IMG/VR virus record: IMGVR_UViG_3300036985_004988
Span: 1 to 32,987 of that record
Length of the DNA: 32,987 nucleotides
Direction: 5' to 3' (one strand)
Origin: a virus
The notes beneath the pieces are model-generated. The model was not told the origin of the DNA, did not search any database, and was given only the letters and a program-made list of their open reading frames with translations. Position 1 is the first letter of the stretch; every line of letters begins with the position of its first letter. This document shows, piece by piece, positions 8,401 through 15,333 of this stretch. Position numbers and translations under genes: made by a program.

Positions 8401-9291
8401 GGGAACTGTTGATTTCCCGGTCTTTCCATACTGATCATAAGCATCTGCTGCTGCTCGATAGGCATCTGCTGCTGCTTGTGCTGCAAAAGGAGTCTTCTCT
8501 TTATACGCTCGTGCAGAAAGTTCAGCCGAAAGTCTTTCCGTAGAATGAGCTCTCTGTATAGAACCAATAGATCCTGTTACTTCTGGAATGTCTTCCCCTT
8601 CCTCAGGATTCTTATGGGAACCACGTTGAGGACCAAACTCTTGGACGTCGTCTCCCCCACGACCATGTTCATCTCCTTCCCCACCACCAATAAACTCGGA
8701 CCTACCACTATCATCATTACCACCACCACTGCCACCCACTTGTCCTTCCCTACCTTTGTGTCCGAAGTTGCCACTACCTGCTCCACCATGGGTAGATATA
8801 GAAGAATTATGCTTCTTACCCTTTCCACCAGTCTCCATCCAGTCTATTCGTTCCTTCAATCCCTTTTCTTTCTCTGGAGTCCAATTACTCACTGATTTGG
8901 GCTTTCCAGCAGCTTTTCTTGCCTTAGTAATCAATTTATCCAAAAGTTGGCCAGCCTTTCCTTCTGTCATATTAGGATTAGCTTTTCTAATCTTACCTAA
9001 AGCTCTCATCCAAGGAGCTATACTTTCATAAGGACCATCAACTTCCAAATCTGCATAGTTGATATTGGTTGGAATTGCAAGTTCTCCACCACCAGACTTT
9101 CCACCACCAGGACCACTACCACCAACATGTCCTGGGATCCCACTGTGTCCACGATTACCTGATCCCGGACCACCATTGTTCTTCAGATCTTCTTCTTCCG
9201 CGATGTGAAAACCAGGAGTCCGATCCTTCTTGGAAATGTCTTCCTTACTCATCACGTGAACGTTCATCTTCTTTTTCCCATGAATGCCCAT
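5452..9291 (-). CDS. Prohead protease (DUF2213-type) and scaffold in one multidomain protein
   Basis: 1279 residues; ATG at 9291 with AGGGAGACGGTC upstream. The recognisable protease core is about residues 345-511: 'YIVAPAIFMTEGVHN', 'SWNGRPVVVYHP', 'GKHLEVSIGVF', 'NFRPDHLAVLPKQKGACSWSDGAGM', as in DUF2213 prohead proteases. Two tandem copies of a small beta unit follow (near 'FVYSLNGKTYQQGYTI' and 'FFVYKSPDGTFRRSYTV'), then a very acidic stretch and a C-terminal scaffold-like part with 'RDRKVALIAGLKACKRNKFSDEML'. Unusually, the core is surrounded by extra segments bounded by four glycine-rich linkers (about residues 40-58, 169-188, 520-538, 665-683). Related proteases are usually several hundred residues shorter. 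The extra helical segments have no recognised function. Confidence 0.8.
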   Translation of the reverse strand: MGIHGKKKMNVHVMSKEDISKKDRTPGFHIAEEEDLKNNGGPGSGNRGHSGIPGHVGGSGPGGGKSGGGELAIPTNINYADLEVDGPYESIAPWMRALGKIRKANPNMTEGKAGQLLDKLITKARKAAGKPKSVSNWTPEKEKGLKERIDWMETGGKGKKHNSSISTHGGAGSGNFGHKGREGQVGGSGGGNDDSGRSEFIGGGEGDEHGRGGDDVQEFGPQRGSHKNPEEGEDIPEVTGSIGSIQRAHSTERLSAELSARAYKEKTPFAAQAAADAYRAAADAYDQYGKTGKSTVPRFIKASAKVMREKADSLERFAKTLESKVKKNDDQPAIRSFRALMSDMIRWEVLEGTKYIVAPAIFMTEGVHNNVYYSSEELGKFPESWNGRPVVVYHPTEDGAPVTASQPHLQEKQTIGKTFNCNFDSGKLKGEVWIDPVKADEVDKDVMLALNAGKHLEVSIGVFTEDDLLVGNWQKEKYNAVAHNFRPDHLAVLPKQKGACSWSDGAGMPRLNSQQMHDAGGSGSGNFGHEGIPGHQGGSSSGGGRSSSSRIYTPKQKKAMAEANALYDQVKELDKEGIPEAAQELKDQATALAKEKFKLDDKLWKKGKLSKSEWAKFEKMGGEVERLRRKAEKMSPSARKAEQLARKADIIWERAGLDDMLKTHGGPGSGAFGHVGRPGQIGGGSSGGGSRSKKDRAFDKKYDRAMAKGEKRMKYGDGKSEGSKRPGSGNPHEKGKGSGKLFTPGSLDYVHKTQHTADVNRKIDALHSRFKSGPAAAERAVYGVDSHIERMESNLNKVTSSFGRGTYTTKTILTSSEARLISDTGAKASMFRQALPKMQRSALRQAKNTTGSQKELLRDFGRSSRAETRLRKIENTVKKLQSRVKNNTEEHHEEEGASEVKVFNAQKMGLSVNLSFETLRRRLQDLISPKRTATQEAAGVSVPYGHVVDINDDETFVYSLNGKTYQQGYTIDKDDDVTLDGDEEEVMAVTNYLSINTEERDALISIMGDEEEVLHINSEEGFFVYKSPDGTFRRSYTVNEEEDGSKTVSLADDEEEVEIVVNKKKMPMDEEDMDEEDMDDEDVVEEEIDEDEEEEEEDSGPAKEKFFGKSQTKKGRGMKRQQRIDSLIGLSAGVVESDREELEVMEDSIFDRVEQMTQARAEDMKQLAALKNPPAPKTAEDFIASAPGEMRDILGTGLKMHRDRKVALIAGLKACKRNKFSDEMLNAKSVGELEGLAALAEVEVDESMVGRASGEGTGMHANADDNVADAMPVMDFSKK
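7243..7299 (-). repeat. Glycine-rich linker motif, protease copy 4
   Basis: Codes for GGPGSGAFGHVGRPGQIGG at residues 665-683 of the protease/scaffold protein. It ends a helical, Lys/Glu-rich segment and begins a Lys/Gly/Ser-rich stretch. Same motif as the other seven copies in this window. Confidence 0.9.
7678..7734 (-). repeat. Glycine-rich linker motif, protease copy 3
   Basis: Codes for GGSGSGNFGHEGIPGHQGG at residues 520-538, directly after the end of the DUF2213 protease core. It is nearly identical in protein to the first copy in the portal gene, including the following SSSGGG tail. Confidence 0.9.
8728..8787 (-). repeat. Glycine-rich linker motif, protease copy 2
   Basis: Codes for GGAGSGNFGHKGREGQVGG at residues 169-187, followed by a Ser/Gly/Asp-rich spacer. 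It separates the first inserted segment from a helical region that leads to the protease core. Confidence 0.9.
9118..9174 (-). repeat. Glycine-rich linker motif, protease copy 1
   Basis: Codes for GGPGSGNRGHSGIPGHVGG at residues 40-58, after a 39-residue N-terminal leader and before a helical segment of roughly 100 residues (74-168). The NR in place of F at position 7-8 also occurs in the second portal copy. Confidence 0.9.
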
Positions 9292-9333
9292 GACCGTCTC
9301 CCTGTTTATGACTGCCCTGAAAACTCACTCCGT

Positions 9334-9402
9334 ATCGTGTGGGTTCCTATAAGACTGTAATTAAGCCTTGTTACGGCTAATTTATGCAGGAACCCACACG
9401 AT
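9334..9402. promoter_or_regulatory. Long perfect inverted repeat with nested hairpin
   Basis: Two 15-base arms (ATCGTGTGGGTTCCT at 9334-9348 and its exact complement at 9388-9402) flank a 39-base loop that itself contains a small hairpin (AATTA-GCC / GGC-TAATT, loop TTGTTAC). It fills the gap between the secreted-protein gene and the protease/scaffold gene. No T-run follows on the minus strand, so it does not look like a classical terminator. It may be an RNase processing site, an mRNA stabiliser, or a regulator binding site. Confidence 0.6.
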
Positions 9403-9410
9403 CGCTCAGA

Positions 9411-9842
9411 CTACATTGATATCTTGGTGTAAATCTTCTTCCACGGATATATGTAGATGTTTGTATTCACATCTGTCAACTTAACCTGAAAGTTGCACTG
9501 ATTACCAACACTACCTGTAGGTACTGTGGCTGTCAGGAACCAAAGACCACCATTGGTATTCTGTATAGATGCTGTGTAGTCCACATTGGTTTCCGGTCTG
9601 CCAATGGTTACAGTGATCGTTACAGAAGCCAAACTCTGAGTTGCTCCTCCAGTAGTCTTCAGAAGACAATTGGTGAACAGAATAGAAGTACCCTCGTAGT
9701 ACTCAGTATTGCTCAAGAATGATACCGTATCCGTTCTTGCATTGGTGAACGTAACATTCAAAGGCTCCACTGCATCTGCTGCTCTCACAGGGAATGCAAA
9801 CAGAATACCAACCAAAACAATCGCTGCAACTAACTTATTCAT
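9411..9842 (-). CDS. Secreted beta-rich protein within the head operon
   Basis: I start at ATG 9842 (MNKLVAAIVLVGILFAFPVRA) because AAAGGAGGACGAG lies directly upstream; a longer frame to 9887 lacks this. The 143-residue protein begins with a clear Sec signal peptide ending in V-R-A, with cleavage likely before ADAVEPLN. The mature part is Thr/Val/Asn-rich, with alternating strands ('ASVTITVTIGRPETNVDYTASI', 'GGLWFLTATVPTGSV'), and two Cys residues that could pair. This looks like a small Ig-like or beta-sandwich domain. A signal peptide is odd in a head gene cluster; export, superinfection exclusion or surface display are possible. No family is recognised. Confidence 0.8.
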   Translation of the reverse strand: MNKLVAAIVLVGILFAFPVRAADAVEPLNVTFTNARTDTVSFLSNTEYYEGTSILFTNCLLKTTGGATQSLASVTITVTIGRPETNVDYTASIQNTNGGLWFLTATVPTGSVGNQCNFQVKLTDVNTNIYIYPWKKIYTKISM

Positions 9843-9883
9843 CTCGTCCTCCTTTTCCTTACGTTTATGTATTAACAGTTTAC

Positions 9884-12133
9884 TCACTTAAACAAATGCA
9901 AATCCTTATCTGGAACTGTGGTATAAGGACCTTCTTGCCATTCTTTCCAATTCAAACTGTTCTTCTCTGCTATCCTCTTCCATGCCTTATCGTTAGTAGA
10001 GAAATGAACAGCCATCTTACCAGAAAGATTAAGAGTCTTGTCCTTAACAATGGCAGACAATCCCGCAGAGAAGATACCCTTCCTCTGCATAGAACGTGGG
10101 ATGTCACTATCATTGATACGAATAACATTTCCATCCGCATTAGGATAGAGACTTATACTCAAGCCAAGACCAGGACCATCTACAGTCACATTGACTTTAG
10201 TAAGCTTCTCATTCTTAAGCTGAGGATGACCTTCCTTCAGGTATTTGCCAGTACTACGAACTTCAAGTTTTATCTTTGGGTCTACCTTGTGTATGGCCTT
10301 TACCCAAGCTTCTGCAACCTTATCTAACTTGGGAGCTATTCTTCGTGCTTCCTCATCCATCTTTTCAGGAGACATCTCAAAAGCACCTACAAGAATTGGT
10401 TTTCCATTGAACGTACCAACGAAACCATCCTTTGCATACTTACCACCAAAAGAAGAAGTCAGATCAACGGACTTCCCTCCAGTAGAACGTCCACCACCAA
10501 CCTGCCCAGGACGTCCTTTGTGACCAAAGGCACCAGATCCCTTACCACCAAAGACAGACAGACGACTGAACAGTTTCAGCTTACTTCTCTTCTCACCTAC
10601 ATTCGCAGGAATCGCTACGCACCTGCAATTTGGATGTAGTGGTATCCGTCCCTCTATGTCGTCAATGGAAAAGACCTTTCCCTCTAGTGCCTGACACTTA
10701 GTGCATACCTTGTCGTCCCCAGCAGTACTCCACTCAGCTTCTACTTCTACTCCCTCTATTTGGGCTGCTCGATACATCCCCATAGAAGCCATATGATGGG
10801 CTCGAATGATCTCCGTGCGTGCGATAGTGCGTGCGCGAGAGCGTCCTATGTCTGTGTCTTCACTGAGAGACCTTGCCATTTCCAAAGGACTAAGTCCCTT
10901 AGCCATTCCCTCTGCAAGAGTGTGGGCAATTCTGTTAGACAAGAACTGCGTAATTCCTTTCAAGTCGTCGTACGTGCGCATGTGCAGGAGAGCAACCCTG
11001 TCCACATGAAAAGGCATATTGAAAGCACTGTCGATGAAACGAGGAGCAAAGTCTGGCTTAGGAAACTTAATACCCTTCTTGTTGAGCTCTGTCTCCCCTC
11101 TCTGCATACCCTTCTTGTAGGCAGAGTCAATGTATACGTCTGTCCATCCAGTGGCAGTCCCTTGTAGTTGGGGACCTTTGACAATCTTCAGAACCTTGTC
11201 GTCTACTTCATCGTTTAGCCAGCGAATAAAGCGACGGATACCTGTTGCAGAGTTGTCGTAAGCAAACTCATACTTGTTCAGAGGAATGCTTGCGTGAACC
11301 TGAAGACCATCTTCTCTCCAAGGAATCTTTTCCACAGACCAACGAGGATCTTGCTCACTAACTTCAGTGAGCTTCTTCATCTTTACGCCTTGGGCAATTG
11401 CAAACTGCCTACTCTCTGCCTTGGACAACTGCACTCCGTAGTAAGCTTTGAACAGTCCAGCACCCTGACCTTCAAGAATCTTCCCATCCTTAACTGCCCA
11501 ACTATGCTGTCCCCAAAATGGAGACTGAGAAGTACTAAGAGCATACCCAGTAACTATAGCGTCTGCCTTGCCAGATCTAAACTGCAGAGAAGCATTGGTA
11601 TGACATTCATTAGGTATACCCTTGTAGTTAACAATACCTTTCGTGCTAAACTTCTGTCCTCTCTTAGCTATCAAGTCCAGATCACTGTCACTGTCCAGTC
11701 TTTGGTCAATATAAGCAGGACGAATACTTCTCATTGCCTTCTTAACAGACTTACGATCTTCACGACTGGGCTTGGGACCCTCTCCTGTAAAACGTTCCTC
11801 AAGAGGGATACCCTTCTCACTTCCTTCTACACTTGATCCTCCTCCTACCTGTCCTGGCCTTCCCTTATGACCAAAGGCACCTGAACCAGGACCACCAAAT
11901 GTCTTCAACTCTTCTTTTCCAAGACCCATCACATCCAGATCTACAATCGCATGTCGTATCGCTGCCTTAACTAGAGCAAAGCGTCTGTCCAGATCTCTGG
12001 TGAATCCTGTACGTATCGCTCCCGTGCGGGAGGGATCGTAGCGCAAGACTCTCTTAGCAAGAAGATGCAGATGGGAACCATTTCCACAACTACACTCGTG
12101 CTGTTCTAGCAGTGCTGGAGAGGCGTAAGACAT
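9884..12133 (-). CDS. MuF-type head morphogenesis protein with extra domains
   Basis: 749 residues; ATG at 12133 touches the stop of the previous gene (TAAATG). The head part is split: residues 30-75 ('YDPSRTGAIRTGFTRDLDRRFALVK') are the MuF/SPP1 gp7 N-terminus, and about 290-510 hold the core, including 'ARTIARTEIIRAHHMASMGMYR', CxxC at 477/480 and HPNCRC at 500-505. Between them, after a glycine-rich linker (80-99), lies an inserted domain with Cys177 ('NECHTNASL') and His210 ('GQHSWAVKDG'), resembling Cys/His hydrolase folds. After a second linker (529-548) comes a C-terminal domain of about 200 residues of unknown function. MuF proteins ride in the capsid near the portal, and MuF fusions can carry effectors. 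Confidence 0.82.
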   Translation of the reverse strand: MSYASPALLEQHECSCGNGSHLHLLAKRVLRYDPSRTGAIRTGFTRDLDRRFALVKAAIRHAIVDLDVMGLGKEELKTFGGPGSGAFGHKGRPGQVGGGSSVEGSEKGIPLEERFTGEGPKPSREDRKSVKKAMRSIRPAYIDQRLDSDSDLDLIAKRGQKFSTKGIVNYKGIPNECHTNASLQFRSGKADAIVTGYALSTSQSPFWGQHSWAVKDGKILEGQGAGLFKAYYGVQLSKAESRQFAIAQGVKMKKLTEVSEQDPRWSVEKIPWREDGLQVHASIPLNKYEFAYDNSATGIRRFIRWLNDEVDDKVLKIVKGPQLQGTATGWTDVYIDSAYKKGMQRGETELNKKGIKFPKPDFAPRFIDSAFNMPFHVDRVALLHMRTYDDLKGITQFLSNRIAHTLAEGMAKGLSPLEMARSLSEDTDIGRSRARTIARTEIIRAHHMASMGMYRAAQIEGVEVEAEWSTAGDDKVCTKCQALEGKVFSIDDIEGRIPLHPNCRCVAIPANVGEKRSKLKLFSRLSVFGGKGSGAFGHKGRPGQVGGGRSTGGKSVDLTSSFGGKYAKDGFVGTFNGKPILVGAFEMSPEKMDEEARRIAPKLDKVAEAWVKAIHKVDPKIKLEVRSTGKYLKEGHPQLKNEKLTKVNVTVDGPGLGLSISLYPNADGNVIRINDSDIPRSMQRKGIFSAGLSAIVKDKTLNLSGKMAVHFSTNDKAWKRIAEKNSLNWKEWQEGPYTTVPDKDLHLFK
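10490..10549 (-). repeat. Glycine-rich linker motif, MuF copy 2
   Basis: Codes for GGKGSGAFGHKGRPGQVGGG at residues 529-548, at the exact boundary between the MuF core and the unknown C-terminal domain. It differs at only one residue from MuF copy 1. Confidence 0.92.
11837..11896 (-). repeat. Glycine-rich linker motif, MuF copy 1
   Basis: Codes for GGPGSGAFGHKGRPGQVGGG at residues 80-99, between the MuF N-terminal helices and the inserted Cys/His domain. Confidence 0.92.
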
Positions 12134-12355
12134 TTATACCTGCAACTTATGGGCAGCTTCTACTTCATTGCTCGATGCAAAATCCAATGGGTCAAAGCCA
12201 AGAATAGCAATGACATCAGGAGGAGTAACAGGGAGCAAAGCATCTTCTGTGTCCTCTTCGTTGAGCAGTGCTTGGTCTTGTCTCCAGTCTGGCCAAGACT
12301 GATTGTCCGGACCAAAGTGAACATCTACTGGTAGTCCTGTAATTGCTTTGATCAT
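12134..12355 (-). CDS. Small acidic protein between portal and MuF genes
   Basis: A 73-residue frame. The start is ATG at 12355 (MIKAITGLPVDVHFG), which overlaps the portal stop (ATGA) and has GGAGGAAGG upstream; the five extra residues of the longer frame are not needed. The protein is acidic, with 'SWPDWRQDQALLNEEDTEDALLPVTPPDVIAILGFDPLDFA' and no membrane segment. It ends exactly at the MuF start. A small gene in this position is common in head operons but I do not recognise the family. Confidence 0.75.
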   Translation of the reverse strand: MIKAITGLPVDVHFGPDNQSWPDWRQDQALLNEEDTEDALLPVTPPDVIAILGFDPLDFASSNEVEAAHKLQV

Positions 12356-15324
12356 TTTACCTTCCTCCAAGCCAAGAACACATGTGGATCAATGTAGCTC
12401 TGTAAAGCGACAGTCGGTGTATTTCCAAGGTGTTGGCTTACGACGGTCGCAACTGCCTTCACAGACTTCTTATAGGACGCTCTGTTCTTAGGAGGATCCA
12501 TACGGTTTATTGTATCTACGGCCAAAGATGTTCCTCTGGCAGTGCGCATGTCCTTTGGCTTAAAGCCACCACCATCCAGTCCTCTCGTGTATACACGCAA
12601 GGTCTTCTCTGTAACAGTTGGGAAGAGGAGTCCTTTCGGACCTGCTGCCTTGGCTCTTGCCAGAACATCTTTACCTACTGCTTTGTCTGTTATTGAAAAA
12701 GTCTTGATCTCTCCATGAGACTTCCCAGGAACGAAACGTAGAGCGACTGCACCAGGACGACCTATCACATGACGTCCTTGCAAAGTAGTAGCACCAAACG
12801 ATTCGTGTTCAGCCTTCATGTCTCTCTGGTTACCAGGACGAATAGCTGTCTCACTGATTAACCGAAGGCAAGAAGCGTTCTCTCTCTTGGTCTTGTCACC
12901 ACTCTTTATGTCTTTGGAAATCTCTGCCGTAACAGCATCTAGCTTTGTTCGGAGCTCTTCTGTTCTGCCGAACTTAGTAGCAGAATTCTTTGTTCGTGCA
13001 TTGATACTCAGTATTGGCTGACGACGACCTTTCTCATCTCTTCCAGTAACCATCAAGTCTGCCTTAGGATCCGTAGATACTTCCACGTCTGTCCACGCAG
13101 GAGGAATAGGTCTTCCTGTTGCCTTCATCACATACTTGGGTATTGGCCTTCCATTAGCCATAACCAACTCAGTGATTTCTTTCCCGTCCTTGTCCTTCTT
13201 GCCTGTAGGGACTCTCTTGGTTGCTCCCATAGGTGCCGAACCACCAACTTCTCCCTGACGTCCTGCGTGATCTCTGTTACCTGATCCAGCACCACCATTA
13301 ATATGCAATGCATTTACCAGGAGAACTTCGGAAGTAAGATCTCTAACACGTTTCGCTCCCTTAATCATGCGAAGCTGATCCTTGGGAACAATATGCTTCT
13401 TTCCTGTCCTGTCCGTCATCTCCCACGAAGTGCTGTTCTCATGTCCTCCAGTAAGGATACCACCAATCACTGTCTTGCCACTAATGGTAATTACAGCATC
13501 ACCAAAAGAGATCTTCTTACTCAATGGCAGAGAACCCTTCTCGAACGTCTTACGCAGATGGGAAGCAATAGGCTCTACCTTATCTCCCTTAAGAGGCATT
13601 CCCTCTGGCTTAATTTCCATTCCACTACCACCACCACTGCTTGATCCACCTTGGTGACCTGGGATACCTTCATGACCAAAGTTACCTGATCCCTCTCCTC
13701 CGGCTATCTTAAATGCTCTCTTAGGAGGATTAGTGGATGGAGAAGACCCTCTGGTCGGAGGAGTAGGTGGTCTACCCTTTCCACCACCAGTTGGCGTTGT
13801 GTCAGGCTGTCCCTGCCCAGAAGCATCTTCCCCATCCTGATCGTCTGCCTGTTGGGCAGCAGCAACTTGAGCATCTTCTTCTATCTGGGCTTGCTCTTCT
13901 TCCATCTTCTTCATTGCTTCGTCAATGATCTCTTGCGCTTCTTCCTCATCCATATCAAGGAAGCGAGTAAGGAAGAACATCGGAGGTATCAGGGCATCCA
14001 GACCACCACTGATATATGCAGCAATCATGTCAACCTTGGACTTCTTAATGTCCTGCTGTTCCTTCTCCGTAAGCATCTGAGCATCAGGCCAATCCACCAT
14101 GAACTTATTGTTCTTGGGTGTGGGTAGAATTCCAAGATCAATCAGTCTCTGGACAAAGGGACGAAGAATGATTGGTTCTGCAAAGTCTGTTCGCCGTTCT
14201 GCTACTCGATTGTTCCAGTTCTCCTGATCTGTAGTAGAAGCAAGTTCTCCTCTCTCTGAACCAGTAAGTATTCTCTGGGGAATGCCAGTAGCAGCACTGA
14301 TCATCTGAATCTGGACAGTCACGTTTGGTGTAGGATCTGCAACAGGAGAAGAAAGGTTTCTTGCCGTAACTCCCTGCAAGCGCATATAACGGTTGATACC
14401 ATGGATGTACTTCTTTATCTCAGTATCCATGGCAGTCTTACCAGCAGCATCTAGCTCCTGGGAGTCTGCATCCATTTCAAAGGAAAAGCCAGGATAGCCT
14501 CCTCTCCAGAACATCTCCGCACTACCAGCTATCAGCTTCTCCAGATCGTCCAAACGATTGTATACAGCTTCCAAACGAGGAATACCGTAGACGTCACTAA
14601 TAAGACAATCTTCCGCAACATGGATTACTCGGGAGTGGTGAACTACGTATGTCTGTGAGGGAGCAACTCCTACTGAAGTCCGAGCCTCTCCTATTGAAGA
14701 CTGCCCCATGTCGTAAGTTATCTGGTAAGTAAGAGGAAGTCCATATCGGGGAGACTTAACGTTCTGATCCCAAGTGAGTATTACTGCATGGTCTTCTGGG
14801 TATGGTTGCGAGAACAGCAATTTGCTGGCCTTGGTAGCTGGAATCTCCAGTTTAGATACTTGGGAGGACGAACCTGAACTTTTCTTGTTAGGAGCGTCAT
14901 CAACGCCAAGCAATAGTATCGAGTACCGTCCAAGGCCAGCAAGCTTGTCAGCACGATTAAGGTAAGAGAAGACGCGAACCTTTTCCAAGAGAGCCTTCCA
15001 TGCCTTCTCGAAAACAGATTCCTTTGCTTCCTCTGTGTCGTATACCTCTGGCTCCATTCGCCACGTGGCATCAGGATAAGCATTAACTATTCGCTTGGCA
15101 ATGTCTTGCCGTTGATACTTAGCCTCAAAGTGTTCGTATTGAAGAGTCTTCTGATATCCTACTACTTCGTAGATATCCCTATCCCCACCAAAAGTCTGTC
15201 CTAGGAAAGATCCCAACTTGGATCTGGACAGCAACTCGTTGGACATAGTAGACAATTTCTGGTTAGCTGCCCGCAAGGACATCAATGCTCCAGCGTTAGT
15301 TTCAGGAAATCTTGTGCGTCTCAC
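12352..15324 (-). CDS. Portal protein fused to a type IB topoisomerase domain
   Basis: 990 residues with a GTG start at 15324 and TAGGAG 7 bases upstream, over the terL stop. Residues about 45-470 are a DUF1073-type portal ('YQRQDIAKRIVNAYPDATWR', 'GLGRYSILLLGVDD', 'VVHHSRVIHV', 'ATGIPQRILTGSERGELAST'). After a Gln/Asp/Pro linker comes glycine-rich motif 1 (542-561), a domain of about 110 residues, motif 2 (677-696), and then about 290 residues matching type IB topoisomerases: 'SETAIRPGNQ' (Arg829), 'FVPGKSHGE' (Lys868), 'KDMRTARGTSLA' (Arg927), 'LGNTPTVALQSYIDP' (Asn967, Tyr977). The Asn in place of the classic His is normal in bacterial enzymes. The portal makes the DNA channel; the topoisomerase part could relax or nick packaged or incoming DNA. 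Confidence 0.85.
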   Translation of the reverse strand: MRRTRFPETNAGALMSLRAANQKLSTMSNELLSRSKLGSFLGQTFGGDRDIYEVVGYQKTLQYEHFEAKYQRQDIAKRIVNAYPDATWRMEPEVYDTEEAKESVFEKAWKALLEKVRVFSYLNRADKLAGLGRYSILLLGVDDAPNKKSSGSSSQVSKLEIPATKASKLLFSQPYPEDHAVILTWDQNVKSPRYGLPLTYQITYDMGQSSIGEARTSVGVAPSQTYVVHHSRVIHVAEDCLISDVYGIPRLEAVYNRLDDLEKLIAGSAEMFWRGGYPGFSFEMDADSQELDAAGKTAMDTEIKKYIHGINRYMRLQGVTARNLSSPVADPTPNVTVQIQMISAATGIPQRILTGSERGELASTTDQENWNNRVAERRTDFAEPIILRPFVQRLIDLGILPTPKNNKFMVDWPDAQMLTEKEQQDIKKSKVDMIAAYISGGLDALIPPMFFLTRFLDMDEEEAQEIIDEAMKKMEEEQAQIEEDAQVAAAQQADDQDGEDASGQGQPDTTPTGGGKGRPPTPPTRGSSPSTNPPKRAFKIAGGEGSGNFGHEGIPGHQGGSSSGGGSGMEIKPEGMPLKGDKVEPIASHLRKTFEKGSLPLSKKISFGDAVITISGKTVIGGILTGGHENSTSWEMTDRTGKKHIVPKDQLRMIKGAKRVRDLTSEVLLVNALHINGGAGSGNRDHAGRQGEVGGSAPMGATKRVPTGKKDKDGKEITELVMANGRPIPKYVMKATGRPIPPAWTDVEVSTDPKADLMVTGRDEKGRRQPILSINARTKNSATKFGRTEELRTKLDAVTAEISKDIKSGDKTKRENASCLRLISETAIRPGNQRDMKAEHESFGATTLQGRHVIGRPGAVALRFVPGKSHGEIKTFSITDKAVGKDVLARAKAAGPKGLLFPTVTEKTLRVYTRGLDGGGFKPKDMRTARGTSLAVDTINRMDPPKNRASYKKSVKAVATVVSQHLGNTPTVALQSYIDPHVFLAWRKVK
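13237..13296 (-). repeat. Glycine-rich linker motif, portal copy 2
   Basis: Codes for GGAGSGNRDHAGRQGEVGGS at residues 677-696, directly before the topoisomerase IB domain. It is the most divergent of the eight copies, with D for G before the His. Confidence 0.88.
13642..13701 (-). repeat. Glycine-rich linker motif, portal copy 1
   Basis: Codes for GGEGSGNFGHEGIPGHQGGS at residues 542-561, after the portal core and its Pro/Thr linker. A SSGGGSG tail follows, as in protease copy 3. Confidence 0.92.
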
Positions 15325-15333
15325 GGTATACTC

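Noticed and set aside
14774-15083. Frames overlapping the portal gene
   Set aside because: They are shadows of the portal frame, without their own ribosome binding sites.
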